Positions 5,789 through 6,105 of a stretch of DNA of 6,105 bases are shown here, in pieces. Under the pieces are notes generated by a model that was given only the letters and a program-made list of their open reading frames with translations, made no database searches and was not told where the DNA came from. How positions within the stretch are numbered: position 1 is the first letter of the stretch; the number at the start of each line of letters is the position of its first letter. The DNA is from Oscillospiraceae bacterium. Lineage in GTDB: Bacteria > Bacillota > Clostridia > Oscillospirales > CAG-272. A program made the translations under genes and the position numbers. Location of the stretch: the NCBI GenBank assembly GCA_015063655.1, contig SVTU01000082.1, forward strand, positions 1 through 6,105. The letters run 5' to 3'.

Positions 5789-5985
5789 CACCCCTGCGTC
5801 ATCTTGAGCGAAGCGTAGCGGAGTCGAAACCCAAGCATAGCGCAGGGCGCCCCAACGGGGGAGTTGGGGCGGATCTCGTGGAAAACATATTGACCGCCCC
5901 CTGCGAGATTCGACTGCATGCAACGCAAGCAGTCGCCCTACGGGCTTCGACTCCGCTTCGCTCCGCTCAGAATGACGCGGGCGTG
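5789..5985. repeat. Palindromic intergenic element (MITE/REP-like) with inverted ends
   Basis: The left end (5789-5832) and the reverse complement of the right end (5942-5985) align without gaps, 37 of 44 bases identical by eye. The ends carry the word GCGTCATTCTGAGCGGAGCG and its continuation AAGCGGAGTCGAA, a motif I know as a common intergenic repeat in many bacterial genomes. Inside are further stems: CGCCCCAAC/GTTGGGGCG (5848-5856 with 5863-5871), CGACTGC/GCAGTCG (5911-5917 with 5929-5935) and GGGGCGG/CCGCCCC (5866-5872 with 5894-5900), the last competing with the first. No transposase is encoded and no clear target-site duplication is visible. It is probably a non-autonomous mobile or structural repeat, lying between a terminator and a promoter. 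Confidence 0.8.
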
Positions 5986-5990
5986 GGATA

Positions 5991-6026
5991 CACAAAAAGC
6001 CGAGGGCTGTTTTCACAGCCCTCGGC
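5991..6026 (-). terminator. Rho-independent terminator of the upstream gene
   Basis: A perfect 12-bp stem, GCCGAGGGCTGT against ACAGCCCTCGGC, closes a 4-nt loop that reads GAAA on the minus strand (a stable GNRA tetraloop). It is followed on that strand by TTTTTGTG (5991-5998). It starts 18 nt after the stop of the partial gene at 6045-6105, so it ends that transcript and isolates the fhs operon from it. There is no U-tract in the plus direction, so it is one-way. Confidence 0.93.
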
Positions 6027-6044
6027 AAAGGTTTTGGCTTTACC

Positions 6045-6105
6045 TTAGTCGATATCGGGTGCGCCACCCAAATAGTCGGAAAGGTGTACGCTCTTCACGC
6101 CCTCG
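6045..6105 (-). CDS. C-terminal end of an unidentified protein (5' part outside window)
   Basis: Only the last 19 complete codons are inside the window, ending SVHLSDYLGGAPDID and TAA (6045-6047). The terminator directly downstream, on the same strand and well spaced, is the main reason to treat this as a real gene end and not a chance frame. The tail is acidic with no motif that I recognise, so no function is proposed. It belongs to a transcription unit separate from fhs. Confidence 0.6.
   Translation of the reverse strand, partial: EGVKSVHLSDYLGGAPDID

Noticed and set aside
5789..5985. CRISPR array
   Set aside because: The repeats are two inverted copies, not several direct repeats with regular unique spacers, and there are no cas genes.
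5521..6048. Plus-strand 175-codon frame across the intergenic region
   Set aside because: It runs through the fhs leader, promoter, purine tract and palindromic element, with no ribosome site or motif.
5732..6067. Minus-strand 111-codon frame containing HSERSEAESK
   Set aside because: This peptide is the familiar false translation of the CGTCATTCTGAGCGGAGCG-type repeat. The frame crosses a palindromic element and a terminator.

Overview
The window is one strand of a bacterial chromosome read backwards: every gene I can support lies on the minus strand. The gene set (formate-tetrahydrofolate ligase, MEP-pathway isoprenoid genes, allose/ribose-5-phosphate isomerase B, t6A genes tsaE and tsaB), the GC-rich coding sequence, strong AGGAGG-type ribosome binding sites and a near-consensus sigma-A promoter all suggest an anaerobic Clostridia-type Firmicute, perhaps a gut Oscillospirales or Christensenellales member. 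That placement is an inference from style and gene content, not from a marker gene.

Layout in the direction of transcription (right to left). At 6045-6105 is the last 19 codons of an unidentified gene, followed by a strong intrinsic terminator (5991-6026). A palindromic, MITE-like or REP-like intergenic element fills 5789-5985. A purine/pyrimidine-biased tract (5621-5662) lies just upstream of a near-perfect promoter (TTTACA, 17 bp, TATAAT; 5570-5598). The leader after it carries a possible 11-codon leader ORF that coincides with a hairpin. Then comes a compact run: fhs (3830-5503), tsaE (3378-3830), tsaB (2661-3365), rpiB (2189-2638), ispD (1392-2165) and ispF (922-1395). Junctions are 1-nt overlap, 12 nt, 22 nt, 23 nt and 4-nt overlap, so these six look like one operon driven by the promoter above fhs. 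After a 248-nt spacer with no convincing gene comes rpe (1-673), whose last few codons run off the window.

The cluster is metabolically mixed but all housekeeping: activation of formate onto tetrahydrofolate (fhs), two partner proteins for the universal t6A tRNA modification (tsaE, tsaB), two non-oxidative pentose-phosphate enzymes that both act on ribulose 5-phosphate (rpiB and rpe), and two steps of the methylerythritol-phosphate isoprenoid pathway (ispD and ispF). tsaD and rimI, which often sit with tsaE-tsaB in Firmicutes, are absent from this window.

I found no CRISPR array, tRNA, rRNA, prophage, toxin-antitoxin or defence gene. The points worth a second look are small-scale: the leader ORF/hairpin before fhs, the palindromic element, the tsaE start with no Shine-Dalgarno sequence, the GTG-started N-terminal extension of IspD, the uncertain start of rpe, and a few atypical residues in IspD and TsaB. 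I do not see a previously undescribed system here.
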